The translations under genes were made by a program, and so were the position numbers. Shown here piece by piece: positions 21,966-33,116 of a DNA stretch of 64,000 nt. Under the pieces are notes generated by a model. That model was given only the letters and a program-made list of their open reading frames with translations. It made no database searches and was not told the DNA's origin. Each line of letters starts with the position of its first letter. Within the stretch, counting starts at the first letter, position 1. The stretch is from Tupaia tana. Its lineage: Eukaryota; Chordata; Mammalia; Scandentia; Tupaiidae. The stretch covers positions 27,145,814-27,209,813 of the forward strand of contig JAKSZU010000012.1 in the NCBI GenBank assembly GCA_026018925.1, written 5' to 3'.

Positions 21966-22069
21966 AATACTACATATTTTCTCATTTTGCAGAGCACTGG
22001 GTTAAGTGAATCACATGTGTCTTGTAATCATGCAAAATAAGAACATGGCTACAATATATTTAAGATAGT

Positions 22070-22085
22070 ATTTTTGTTTGTTTGT

Positions 22086-22116
<31 letters not shown>

Positions 22117-22360
22117 GAGAGGTTTCTGCTATAGTGCACATGTGCTCACCAGAAAGAGAGATACAGAAACAGAAAACGAGAAATCACCCCACCTCAAGGG
22201 GGATAGCCATGCCACAATCCCTTCTACATTCTCCTCTCAAGATCTTGGGCATACATGCACCAATGCCTTGTATGAGTTTAAGCCTCCAGGTCCAGGACTT
22301 GAACTGTGGTCGGCTACATGGGAGTCCAGTGACATAGCCATTACATCAACTGCTGGTCCC
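22070..22360 (-). repeat. Long-form tRNA-derived SINE (shared A/B)
   Basis: Paralogue of 2714-2992. Target-site duplication AAGATAGT at 22062-22069 and 22361-22368; the tail has become (TTTA)n. Confidence 0.92.
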
Positions 22361-22368
22361 AAGATAGT

Positions 22369-22976
22369 CTTAATAAAGTAGAGTCAATGCCAAAAAAGTG
22401 CCTCTTTTTATCATTCTTTCTGTATATATTACTGGAGAAAGAAAGACAAAGGCAGCTCATTAATGAAAATCTTTCATACTAAATACAGACATAATAAATT
22501 TCACTGATTCAGTTTTCTTGAGCTCCCAAAAGGAACACAACAGTATTCTGATCTTAATATTACTGGAGCTCCAGGAAAGAGAATGTGATAATGAACAGAA
22601 ATGATCAGTCTTACAAGGAAGAAAATAAAATGTTTATGACTTCATAATTATAGACTTTCAGCTTTGATACTAACTCAAGAAATATATAATATTTATAATA
22701 GTGCTTCAACCTTTCATAAATCTGTTATCTGTTTATTATTATTATTGCTTTTATCATAATTCTCAGTATATTAGCTCTTTAAAACCATGATAACTTCTTT
22801 GTCAGTGAAGTCTCTCTGGCATATTATCCATAAACACTGAGTGGTCACAGATATTTTCCTTAAGAAAATTACTTAGCAACAATGTAAAATCTACACTCAA
22901 CCTCAAAAATTAATGTTCTCTCTTTCTCTCTCATTTTTCTTTTAATTCCTGGTCCAATCAGAGGATAAGGTAATAG
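22369..22976. other. 5' flank of OR52Z copy 2
   Basis: Contains about 300 bp (22620-22900) that block A lacks; block A passes straight from 'gatcagtcttac' to the pyrimidine tract. Block C also has related sequence here (about 63290-63660), so block A has probably lost it. A splice acceptor (TCAG at 22958-22961) precedes the ATG. Confidence 0.6.
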
Positions 22977-23951
22977 ATGGCAACCTCTTTAAACCACACT
23001 AACCTCAGAGACATTTGGTACACCATGGTTGGGATCCCAGGAATGGAAGATGCACACGTGTGGATCTCCATCCCCATCTGCTGCATGTACATAGTGGCTG
23101 TTGCAGGCAACAACTTCTTATTATTCCTGATCCTCACTGAGCGCAGTCTCCACGAACCCATGTACCTTTTCCTCTCCATGTTGGCTCTGGCAGATGTCCT
23201 TCTCTCCACAACCACCACACCAAAGATGCTAGCGATCTTCTGGTTCCAAGCTGGGGGTATTTCTTTTGGTAGCTGTGTGACTCAGATGTTTTTCCTCCAC
23301 TTCATCTTTGTGGCAGAGTCTGCCATATTGCTGGCCATGGCCTTTGATCGTTATGTGGCCATTTGTTATCCTCTAAGATACACTACCATCCTAACTCCTT
23401 CAGTCATTAGGAAAATAGGTGTTGCAGCTGTGACTAGGAGTTTCATCATCTGCTTTCCCCCGATCTTTTTGGTTTATAGGCTTAATTATTGTGGGAGAAA
23501 CGTTATTCGTCATTCATACTGTGAACATATGGGCATTGCCAGGCTGGCCTGTGACAACATAAAGGTCAACATCTATTATGGGATGATTGCAGCTCTATTT
23601 TCCATTTTCCTAGACGTAGTGCTTATCATAATCTCCTATGCCGTCATACTTTGTGCTGTGTTTAGAATTCCATCCCGAAATGCTAGACTCAAGGCTTTAG
23701 GTACTTGTGGCTCCCATGTCTGTGTCATCCTCCTCTTCTACACACCGGCTTTCTTTTCCTTCCTTGCTCACCGATTTGGGGGCCACAGCATACCCTTACA
23801 TGTACATATCCTCCTTGCTAATCTTTATGTGGTGTTACCCCCATCTTTGAACCCCATCATTTATGGGGTGAAAACCAAACAAATTCAGGAGAGGGCTAGT
23901 CAAGTGTTTTCTTTGCACAAAATGCTTTGTTGGTACAGATTAAGTGGTTAA
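22977..23951 (+). CDS. OR52Z1: Olfactory receptor, class I, OR52Z-type (copy 2)
   Basis: A 324-residue single-exon receptor, same length and landmarks as copy 1: sequon NHT at 6-8, PMYLFL at 61-66, C100, intact DRY at 124-126, loop cysteines 172, 182 and 192, NPIIY at 292-296. About 19 residues differ from copy 1; many are in or near helices (helix 1 LGNT to AGNN, F141P, L162P, and several in helix 5), the parts that line or shape the odorant pocket. No frame damage and all core motifs are kept, so it is a plausible functional receptor. The upstream acceptor differs by one base from copy 1 (GTCCAG becomes GTCCAA), leaving the conserved TCAG. The subfamily name is inferred as for copy 1. Confidence 0.94.
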   Translation: MATSLNHTNLRDIWYTMVGIPGMEDAHVWISIPICCMYIVAVAGNNFLLFLILTERSLHEPMYLFLSMLALADVLLSTTTTPKMLAIFWFQAGGISFGSCVTQMFFLHFIFVAESAILLAMAFDRYVAICYPLRYTTILTPSVIRKIGVAAVTRSFIICFPPIFLVYRLNYCGRNVIRHSYCEHMGIARLACDNIKVNIYYGMIAALFSIFLDVVLIIISYAVILCAVFRIPSRNARLKALGTCGSHVCVILLFYTPAFFSFLAHRFGGHSIPLHVHILLANLYVVLPPSLNPIIYGVKTKQIQERASQVFSLHKMLCWYRLSG

Positions 23952-24056
23952 GTTCTTTCTTTCTCTAAGTACCTCCACTAAGGAGAAATACTTAAAGTTA
24001 TTGTGGACATTTTCTTTTATGCTTGTTTTAGGGAGGAAATGAACAGTAAATTTGTG

Positions 24057-24066
24057 AATAAATAAA
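24057..24066 (+). terminator. Candidate poly(A) signals of OR52Z copy 2
   Basis: Overlapping AATAAA hexamers about 105 bp past the stop codon, in the same position as in copy 1. Confidence 0.45.
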
Positions 24067-24506
24067 ATAATGTTAACATTTTACTGTGTATACTCCTTTT
24101 ATTTAGGAAGGTACAAGACAATGAGCATTTGATATAGTGCATGCTATTCAACTTTACTACAGTAGATTAAAAGCACAATGTTTAGATTAATACAGAAAAT
24201 CAGAACTAAAAATGTAGCCATCCTTATACTATACAAATGAAAAGCAAAATTTCTAATAAAGCTAACAGATTTTCAGCTTGTTTTTCTACATGATCTCTGC
24301 AGTTCAGAAGAATTAGTTCCCACATATTTGTCATCATAACTTAGTACTTGAGCATTTGGCCTCTGAATTTAAATTTGGAATTCAAATATGATTGGCCTTG
24401 GTTCAGAGTACTTGCACTCGATGGTATTTGTATGTTTATTTGTGTAATACACATAAAATATTGTATACTCTATGAGCTTGTAGACAGGATTAAAAAGATG
24501 ATTTAT

Positions 24507-24757
24507 GGGCCAGCAGATAACATGATGGTTAAGACTCTGTATCCCAAGTGGTCAATTGACTGATCATTCTTTGAATCCCTGACCTGGAAGCTTAAATATC
24601 ATGCCAGTCATGTGTATGTGTATGCCAAAATACCTGGAAAAAATGGAGGAGAAGAAATAGTAGCATGAGCAGCCCCCTGAGTGGTAATTTATCACTCGGC
24701 CTATCTCTCTATGTCTCTCTCCTCTCTGGCAAGCACATTTACTCTATGGCAAAAAGC
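24507..24757 (+). repeat. tRNA-derived SINE (shared A/B)
   Basis: Paralogue of 4858-5105, head GGGCCAGCAGATAACATGA. Confidence 0.85.
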
Positions 24758-25284
24758 TAAGGAAAAAGAAATTATTTCCCATTAATATTAACCAAGTTAT
24801 AATTGATAGATGTCATCAAAAATTCACCTTGATTTGAAATAAAAATAACTTGGACCAAACTTTAAAATAATCTTTGTATTCAAACAGAATTTTATATAAA
24901 TGAAAATTAATAAAGATCAACTTTATAAATATTTAGATTTAATCACACTTAACAATGGTAAAAAGAAATGATTTATGTGAGAATCAAGGTAAACAGAAGT
25001 TCCAAAGTGGTGTCTTATTAAAGTTCTCAGAAATTAATATAAAACTGAGCTGAAGAAGGACTGCGTGTCATATTTGGGCTAGGTAGGTTGGTCCTCTAAG
25101 GCATGTGGTATAGCTTGAAGACATACTTAAGTTTGAGAAATGACAATTTTTAGGAGCTCACTGAAAAACGTGGCAATGTGCAGTGTTAAAGGCACTCCTA
25201 ACCAAGAAAGGGGGAATGTTTAGTAAGACTTCCCTCATTTGCCTCCACAGCACCAGAAACACAGATTCATCATATCTCCTCTTT

Positions 25285-25550
25285 TTTTTTTTTTTTTTTG
25301 GAGAGTTTTTTTGCTATAGGGTGTGTGCGCTCACCAGAAAGACAGAGAGAGACAGAGAGACAGAAAGCGAGAAATAACCCCCCAGGGGGTATGGCCATGC
25401 CGCAATCCCTTCTTCTCCATTCTCCTCTTGGGATCTTGGGCATGCATGCACATGCGCCCTGCGTGAGTTTAAGCCACCGGGTCCGGAACTCGAACCGCGG
25501 TAGACTTCATGGGAGTCCAGCGACATAGCCATTATGCTAACTATGGTCCC
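25285..25550 (-). repeat. Young long-form SINE, block B-specific
   Basis: Poly(T), 'ttgctatagggtgtgtgcgc', body, head ending CTATGGTCCCC. The target-site duplication ATATCTCCTCTTT is at 25272-25284 and 25554-25566. Block A around 5897 is the empty site. Confidence 0.94.
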
Positions 25551-25930
25551 CATAATATCTCCTCTTTACTTTCAACCGGTTTCCATCTAAATGATAAATA
25601 ATATAGACAAGCATAAATACATGATTTTAATACGTGAATCCAAAATAAGTGTAGTTTTTCTGATAAAATCAAAGTTACTGGAAAGGAATTTGACAAACTT
25701 GGAGCTCTATAGTTCAGTTTTCTACTTATGATGATGCCTAGATTTGTTCGGCAGAAGGACAATAAAGGTATCTTTTAGATTCATCATTACTGGGGAATCT
25801 CTCTACTCCAGTGCCATATTAGGAGACAAGAACCCATGGACATGAACACTAATACATACATAGCTACTCTCATATTACATAAATTATATTTTCTTTGTTT
25901 GTTTTCCAAGTATTAATAATAATTAAAACT

Positions 25931-26205
25931 GGGGCCAGTAGGTGTCACAGTGGTTAAGGTGTTGGATTCTCACATGGTCTACTGCAATTTGAGCCCTGGA
26001 CCTGGCAGTCTGAAACTCAGCTGGACATGTGTGCATGCATGCTCAAAATCCTTAGAGAGAATGGAGAAGGAGAGATTGTGGCATGGCTATTCCCACTGGG
26101 GGTGGAGGGTTATTGCTCATTTTCTGTCATTTTCTGTCTCTCCGGCAAGGGCATGCATCTTATAGCAAAAAAGATTAAGTAAATAAATAAATAATTAATT
26201 AATTA
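25931..26205 (+). repeat. tRNA-derived SINE (shared A/B)
   Basis: Paralogue of 6270-6513, head GGGGCCAGTAGGTGTCACAG. Confidence 0.87.
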
Positions 26206-26294
26206 AAGATAAAAATAAAAACCTAGAATATTAACAGATGTCTTTCAACTCAAATTCAAGCTCCAGATTATGTTCTATTTATCTTCTTCTTTAA

Positions 26295-26540
26295 CTTTTA
26301 AAAAATTTTTAAAATTCAGTTTTCCAGAGGGCAGGTATACTTGCTGGAAAGAAACAGAGAGAGCAGGAGAGAGAGAAAAATGAAGAAAGTACTCCCTTTG
26401 GAGGATGGTCACACTGCAATCCCTTCTCTTCCATTTCTATCTCCTTTTGGTGTTTTAGGTATTTTCATATACTTTCCTGGCTTAGTTTTCAAACTGTCGA
26501 GTATGGGATTCAAACCATGCAGTTGGCCATGTGGTATCTA
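26295..26540 (-). repeat. Old minus-strand tRNA-derived SINE
   Basis: Paralogue of 6655-6900. Confidence 0.75.
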
Positions 26541-26579
26541 GACACATTAACAACCAAGACCCTGAATAGACTCCACTTA

Positions 26580-26825
26580 CACTTTTTAATTCCCAGAGGG
26601 CACATATACTCACCAGATAGAGACAGAGACAGAGTAACAGAGAAAAAGAGCTGTATGGAGACAACATCCCCACAGAGCCATAGTCATGCCCTCTCTTTGA
26701 TATCATTATCCTGTCAGGATTTGGGGCATGCATGCATATGTGCTTGTCATGTTTTTTACAGCAATCAGGGTTGAAGTGCCAGGTGATATCAGCCATGTGG
26801 GTTCTAGCTCCCTTAACCATTAGGT
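26580..26825 (-). repeat. Old minus-strand tRNA-derived SINE
   Basis: Paralogue of 6935-7200. Confidence 0.78.
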
Positions 26826-26971
26826 TATGAGGCCAATCTTCTTTTTAAAAAAATATATGTAATTTTCATCTCCAAAATGAGAAATAGGAACCTAATACAT
26901 CATAATTCAGTTTAATCATCTTTACCATTCATGAAATAGATTATAGAATTGGTGTGAGATGAAATTAAGCT

Positions 26972-27040
26972 ATTGGGTTATAGGAAAGTCCTGGCATATT
27001 TTTGCATAGAAATATACAGCATTACTTTTAATATTAAAAC
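26972..27040. mobile_element. Degenerate palindromic mariner-type MITE
   Basis: Paralogue of 7338-7409; 'ttgggttataggaaagtcct' left arm, eroded right arm. Confidence 0.55.
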
Positions 27041-27791
27041 AATTTCACTATTTTATGATTAAATAGAGGTTTACATTATTACTGTTAATATAAAGCCACA
27101 TTATAGTTATGAAGAATTAGATTAGACCTTTTAAATTTTGTTTATACCTACCAAGTGTATATCTGTATTTTCTTAAGTAATCATTAACATAAGAGGCTTT
27201 TTATATACATATTTCCCCATTAAATTTTCTCTCAAAGTCCTTACTTTGAAAAAGTCCTTACAGTGAAAGCCACAGGACATCATGGAAACTAGTAAAAATA
27301 ATCTATCCCACTCACTGAGTATTTATGAAGTTTCATATACATAACACAAAGTCAAATCAGACTAAATAGTAATAAATTACTAGACATCCAGATAAATGTG
27401 CAAAACAAAAGATACATTTTACTATAACATAGTTTGAAATTATAGGTGACTATGAATTAAAGAGAAAAAAACAGCCTGACTGGAACTTCAGTAAAGACAA
27501 TCTGAGAGATACAGCAAAAAACATCTGAGCATCATATTGGGAATGAACATCATTTTATCAGGAAAGGAATCAGGAAAGGGGTTACAGGTAGAGGATACAT
27601 AACAATGAGGGTAAATGGATAAAAAGCCAGAGAAATGAAAATGCCTTATGAAGATAGCCATGCAGTGCCTAGTTGGTGATGACACCCCACACAGTTGTGT
27701 GTAGGGCATATGACCTTGTCAAAATCTCGTCCAGAGCCTGAGCACATTAAATAAAATGAAACTGCAGTTATTTTCCTTGAGTCTGACTTAT
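27041..27791. other. Spacer without recognised features
   Basis: Paralogue of 7410-8179. No conserved frame. Confidence 0.55.
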
Positions 27792-28325
27792 GGGGCCAGT
27801 TGGTGGTGTGGTGGTTAAGGTATCTGGTCCCCACATGACTGACTCTATGGTGAGAGTTCCAGAACCAGCTGCTAATAAAACATGCCAGGCATATATGCAT
27901 GCATGCCCAGAGTCCTGAAAGGAGAGAGAGGTGTATTAGAAGTGACTGCAAATGATAATTTCTCAATGGGGAGTGCTTTCTTTCTTTCTTTTTTTTTTGG
28001 AGAGATTTTTCGCTATAGGGCACATGCACTCACCAGACAGAGAGAGACAGAGAGACAGAAAGCGAGAAATCACCCCCCAGGGGGGATGGTCACACCACAA
28101 TCCCTTCTCCTCCATTCTCCTCTCGGGATCTTGGAAATGCATGCACATGCGTCCGGCGTGAGTTTTAAGCCACCAGGTCTGGGACGCGAACCGCGTTAGA
28201 CTACGTAGGAATCCAGCGACATAGCCATTACGCTAACTGCTGGTCCCTATGGGGAGTGCTTTCTCACACCTTTCCTCCCTATCTCTGCCTCGCTCCAATG
28301 ATTACAATAACATTCTGGCAAAAAA
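27792..28325 (+). repeat. tRNA-derived SINE interrupted by a younger SINE
   Basis: Paralogue of 8180-8430, split by the insertion at 27982-28248. Confidence 0.82.
27982..28248 (-). repeat. Young long-form SINE nested in an older SINE, block B-specific
   Basis: TTTC/T-rich tail, 'gagagatttttcgctatagg', 'ccccccaggggggatgg', head ending CTAACTGCTGGTCCC. A perfect 16-bp target-site duplication, ATGGGGAGTGCTTTCT, is at 27966-27981 and 28249-28264. Block A (8356) is empty. Confidence 0.96.
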
Positions 28326-28859
28326 AGGCTTTATGAAATATGTTTTGGAAAAGTGGAAATTATGACACTATTGTGAAACATGAATTAAAAACTACATGCT
28401 TCAATTGTTGCTATAGTAAAGAACATTATGGCTTCAACAATGATGACAAAATGCTGATTAGTGTGATCCTAAATGGTAGTAAAAATGACAAATGGCAATA
28501 ATCCATTGGACTGAATTTCATATGCAATATTTTTAATGCTATTGAAAAAGCCAAGTCTAAGATATTAACATTTTAAGTTGATTTTAAAAGAGTTTTGTTA
28601 CTCAGAGTTGAACTATAAATAATTGGTATCATTGTAGTATTATGTATTATTGGTTGATTAAATGTAATTTGCTCTTTTTTTATTCTGTAATGAACGTAAG
28701 TGGAATTGCTTAAGTAGTAAAGTCTTACTGTCTTGATCGTAAAACAGTAAATTCATATTTCAACACATAATGGACTTGAGAAATCACAGACTCCTCACCA
28801 AGATAAGAATTTTTTCAGAAAGAATTTTTATTATTTAAATCAAAATGAGACAACTTAGG

Positions 28860-29810
28860 TCAAGAAGTATCCTTATGGTGAAAAATCTTAGAGACCCCAA
28901 CTCGAATCTGTTTGGTCTTTACCCCATAAACAATAGGATTGAGCAGAGGTGGGACCAGCAGGTAAAGGTTGGACAGAAGAATATGAATGTAAGAAGGAAT
29001 ATGGAACCCAAACCTGTGTGTAAAGAAGGAGAAGAAAGCCAGGAGATAAAACTCAAGGAACACACAAATGTGGGCAATGCAGGTGTTGAAGGCCTTCAGC
29101 CTAGCTTCCTTCTGGGGCAGACTGAAGACAGTGATGAAGATTCGGATGTAGGAGAGTGTGATGAAGATGATATCGATTCCAAGAATACTGAAAGCCACAA
29201 ATAGACCATAGATCTTGTTGACTCGAATATCATCTGCTGCCAACTTTACAATGGCCATGTGCTCACAGTAGGAATGGGAGACCACAGTGGTCCAGTAATA
29301 TTTCAGCCGACATTTGATGAGGACCAGACATGGAGCTACAAGGAGAGCTGCTCTGAGTGTCACTCCAACCCCAATGTGAGTGAGAAGTTGGTGGGTAAAA
29401 ATGGTGGCATGTCTCAGAGGATCACAAATTGCCACATAGCGGTCCATTGCCATGGCTAGCAAGATACCTGACTCAATACACTGAAATGTGTGAATGAGCC
29501 ACATCTGCAAGAGACAGGCATCAAAGTATATCTGTGGCATGTGAAACCAGAATATTCCCAGCATTTTGGGTAAGATGCAGGTACTGAGAGCAATGTCTGT
29601 TGCTCCAAGCATGGCCAGGAAGAGATACATGGGCTCGTGGAGACTGCGCTCAGATTTGATGATGGCCAGAAGCAGGGAATTTCCAAGCAGAGCTATGATG
29701 TACATGGCACAGAAAGGAATCCCGATCCAGAACTGCACAGACTCCAAGCCTGGGATCCCAAGCAGCGTCAGCACAGAGGGCATAAAGATTGTTCTATTGA
29801 GCTGGAGCAT
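28860..29810 (-). CDS. OR52A: Olfactory receptor, class I, OR52A-type (copy 2)
   Basis: A full-length 316-residue single-exon receptor and the best-preserved OR52A in the window. Sequon NRT at 5-7, LHEPMYLFLAMLGATD in helix 2, C99, intact DRY at 123-125 (MAMDRYVAIC), [14 protein letters not shown] in loop 2, [15 protein letters not shown] in helix 6, NPIVYG in helix 7. Unlike copy 1 (8964) it keeps D123, R124 and L252. No frame damage. Start chosen at the conserved MLQLN, the same position as in copies 1 and D. It lies tail-to-tail with OR52Z copy 2, about 4.9 kb away. The OR52A subfamily is a confident call; the exact human orthologue is not. Confidence 0.95.
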   Translation of the reverse strand: MLQLNRTIFMPSVLTLLGIPGLESVQFWIGIPFCAMYIIALLGNSLLLAIIKSERSLHEPMYLFLAMLGATDIALSTCILPKMLGIFWFHMPQIYFDACLLQMWLIHTFQCIESGILLAMAMDRYVAICDPLRHATIFTHQLLTHIGVGVTLRAALLVAPCLVLIKCRLKYYWTTVVSHSYCEHMAIVKLAADDIRVNKIYGLFVAFSILGIDIIFITLSYIRIFITVFSLPQKEARLKAFNTCIAHICVFLEFYLLAFFSFFTHRFGFHIPSYIHILLSNLYLLVPPLLNPIVYGVKTKQIRVGVSKIFHHKDTS

Positions 29811-29869
29811 GTTGGTGTAGAGCTTCTTGACTTACAGCTTCTGATTCAGAATGGCAGTGTACCTTGAGA

Positions 29870-30317
29870 ATCTTGCTTCTGTTTTCTGTTCTTACCTAGA
29901 TTTAAACAGCCATATATTGGACGTGATTTCACACTGCATGTTTTTAAGACATACCCCATTTACTGATGTGCCAGTTAAGTAGTCCAGGAAAGTAAGTATA
30001 AGCTGCCAGAATGATTTATCACAGACATATATTCCAGTGATCGGCTCATATAATCGTGGGGGCTGTCTGTCCAATCTGATTCCAGAGTTCTCATTCAAGA
30101 AATAAACATGACAAAAAGCTAGACCTTCCCAGGCATGGAATAAAGCAGATTAGACCTAAGCCCATTCTTAAGACCTCCAGATAATTTACTTTATTTGAAG
30201 TTAGCAGATTAGGGCTTTTCAGTATGTCTGTATGGTGGATGACATTACTGTGCAACAGTTGTAGCTGGGAGAAAAAGTCTGTCAAATGCATGAAGAAGAA
30301 ATGACAAAGCTGATTTC
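29870..30317. other. 5' flank of OR52A copy 2
   Basis: Non-coding. Shares only part with block A; 'gtagctgggagaaaaag' and neighbouring sequence have no clear counterpart at 10050-10400. No promoter element called. Confidence 0.45.
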
Positions 30318-30543
30318 AGGCCAGCAGGTGGTGTGGTGGTTAAGGCAGGTGGATTCCCACATGGCCAACCGTGGTTCAAGTTCTAGGTCTAGTGGTCTGA
30401 AAATCACACTGGGCAATTGTACCCAAGTTTTCAAGGAGAGAATGGAGAAGACCATTCCACCTCACTTTCATTCTCTCTGATTTTCTCTGTCTCTTTCCTC
30501 TATGGTGAGCACATTTGCCTATGGACTAACTTAAAAAAAAAAG
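30318..30543 (+). repeat. tRNA-derived SINE
   Basis: 'ggccagcaggtggtgtggtg' head, body, 'ggtgagcacatttgcctatg' tail, A-rich end. Block A keeps only its 3' end. Confidence 0.85.
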
Positions 30544-30924
30544 AAAAACAACTAATTATATTTAATATTTCATTAGTGCTTTTTAGTCTAATGTTATCGA
30601 ATCGGTATATAGAGAACTTTTAAGTTTTTTTTTAAGTAATAACAAAATACCAATTTTCACTAGGAAACAAAACAAATGAAACACTAGGCATCTTCCCATT
30701 CCTTCAAACATCCTAATTCATTCAGTGTCTCCAGCATATAAATCTAGTGTCTGAATGTCTCTCCATTCTCTCATCTCCTGTTCTTAACTACTGTTCTATC
30801 TCTCTTGCTTACCTGAAAATATTGCTGAAATATTACCCTCCTTTTTAACCTTAGATATTCTGCCTAATTCACACTAAATTATGCAATCCAATTTTTCATT
30901 TAATTTTTAACTTTTTAAATTCTT

Positions 30925-31104
30925 TTTTTTAAACTATTTATTTAATTTTATTTATTCATTCATTTATTTTAATTTGACCAGAGAGAAACAGAGAGAGAGA
31001 GAGAGAAAGTGAGAAGGCAAGCCACCAGGTCTGGGACTCAAACCGTGGTCGGCCATGTGGGAGTGTCCAGCACCTTAGCCACTATGCCACCTGCTGGTCC
31101 CCCC
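30925..31104 (-). repeat. Short-form tRNA-derived SINE, block B-specific
   Basis: Tail of ATTT units, 'ttaatttgaccagagagaaa', head ending CACCTGCTGGTCC. A perfect 15-bp target-site duplication, ACTTTTTAAATTCTT, is at 30910-30924 and 31105-31119. Block A near 11145 is empty. A good example of the short subfamily. Confidence 0.95.
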
Positions 31105-31299
31105 ACTTTTTAAATTCTTGATAGAGAGCATTTGTACCAAGAAGGCCATCCTCAACAGTGTCTTGTCTTATCTGATCCCTTTTCCCCTGCTCTGCAATAT
31201 TGGAGAAACTTAGAGTCTGGAATGTTTCCAGCACTACAGTTCAGTTCAGTATAATACCGACTGCCACAGAGGGTGAGATCAAAGGTTTTTTTTTTTTTT

Positions 31300-32558
31300 T
31301 TTTCTTTCTTTGTTTTTTAATAAAATGTAGGAATATTATGTAGCTATAATATGTTATACTTCGTAGCATGATGGTCACCATACAATTTTCTGATATCTGT
31401 ATTCTGTCTGTCTACAAGATAAAGCTTTATAAGATCAAAATACTTGAATCCATGACTAGAAAATAATTGTCAGTAAGAATGATTGGCGTGTAGAAAGCAC
31501 TTTATAACTACATTATTAATCTTAACATCGGTATTCACTTCAATGCTCCTTACAACCTTGATATTACTGGTTAAGAAATGTATTTTGAATTTTATAATAT
31601 ATTTCAAAATGCTACAATATACTGTTTATAATTTTTAGTGCTCGCCTCTTTCTTTTAGATTTTCTTCTTTCTCACTTATCACATGAAAAATACTTGTTTA
31701 TTATTCACCTCTCAGGTCAAGCATCACCTTCTCTGTGAAATGACTCCTGATGACATTAAGTAGAGATTCAGTGTCCTCAATAAATTAATACATAAATTAA
31801 TCAGTAGTTTCTATTGTGTTCACAATAAAAAATGGACTGTTTAATGAATACAATTAATTGGAAATTAATGAAAACAACAGATTTTGAAATTTTCTGAGTG
31901 GATAAATATCAGAACTACATAAATTGTGACAATTGTGCAAGTTTACTCACCCTGCTCCTGAGTGCATACCTGCCAAGAGGAATGGAAAAGATTAGGAGGA
32001 GAATCACATTAAAAATGCTGATAATTTCAGTATCTTCATGAATAAACTTACTCTCTTTTTGTTACAGTTTGCCATTCTAGTAATGGTAAGAGTTAGAGCA
32101 CATACCTGTTTTATCTGAGGATGTAAAGAATTTAGTATTAAGTGATGAAAAAAATGAGGGACAGATGACCTGCTACACCAAGAGGAAATCCATACTGCTT
32201 TATAATATTCCTCATGTCCAAGAAGTAATGCCTTCTTAAATAGTATTCTTCTTTTCAGAAGTCTACTCAGAGCTGGTTCTTATTTGGAACTACCCCCCTT
32301 AGGTACAGCTTATGTTTAATTCTCTGTACTCCCTTTGGATTTTATGTCAACATTTCTCTTTAAATCTCATGGTATCTATGGGAACACATATACCCTTAAT
32401 GATCCAGCCTACTTATGTGCACATACCTATTTCTACTAGTTAGGATTCGATGCAAATAAACAAGTCCATTTCCAGAAGTAAATAAAGAACAAAACTACTA
32501 TCAGTGTTTGGGCAAGAGCTATGATGTAACGCAATTCTTCTGAGGAATGTATGAATGC
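31300..32558. other. Spacer without recognised features
   Basis: Colinear with about 11360-13210 of block A minus the block A L1 insertion. It includes a 20-bp poly(T) at about 31287-31306. Confidence 0.5.
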
Positions 32559-32567
32559 CAAAACTTT

Positions 32568-33116
32568 TTCTAATTAATTAATTTACATTCGTTCACTGCG
32601 CATTGTCACAACATACAAAATGTGATTTCCTATCCAGAATACACTGCATAGTGGCTTGATCATACATGTTATCATCAATAGTTTCATATATGTATATTTA
32701 TGTGTATATATATTCCCCCCTATTTCTCACCCTCTACCATTTCCTACCCTCCTCCCACACTATCTCAGGTGTCCACAGTTGTTTTCCATTCCTTTTTTTT
32801 CCCACATTTTATTGATCAGCAACATTTCTTAAATAATCTAACTACTTTTAATAGCAAGTTCAGCTGATAGATACATATCTGTGAATACATGTCTGACTTT
32901 AGGTGTGAAACTCTGAGTAAAATAAATATGCTGTAAGGTAGCATCTAGTTAATGCTTTATAGCTTACTATGGTCACTAATTATGTATTTTCTGCTATATT
33001 TTTTTAATTTGAAGAAAAGCAGTTTTAGCTTCAATAATTTAAAGAAATGCTAAGGAACTATGCTTAAAACTTAAAGCCAAGAAACAGGTTGGGATTCTGT
33101 GTACCTACTATTTGAA
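32568..33116 (-). mobile_element. Block B-specific insertion with L1 3'-tail sequence
   Basis: The left part (32575-32780) reads like an inverted L1 3'UTR ('cctaccctcctcccacactatctc'-type C-rich stretch preceded by AT-rich tail). The right part (32800-33116) I do not recognise. CAAAACTTT lies on both sides (32559-32567, 33117-33125), and block A (13209) lacks the roughly 550 bp. The strand refers to the L1-like part. Confidence 0.65.
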
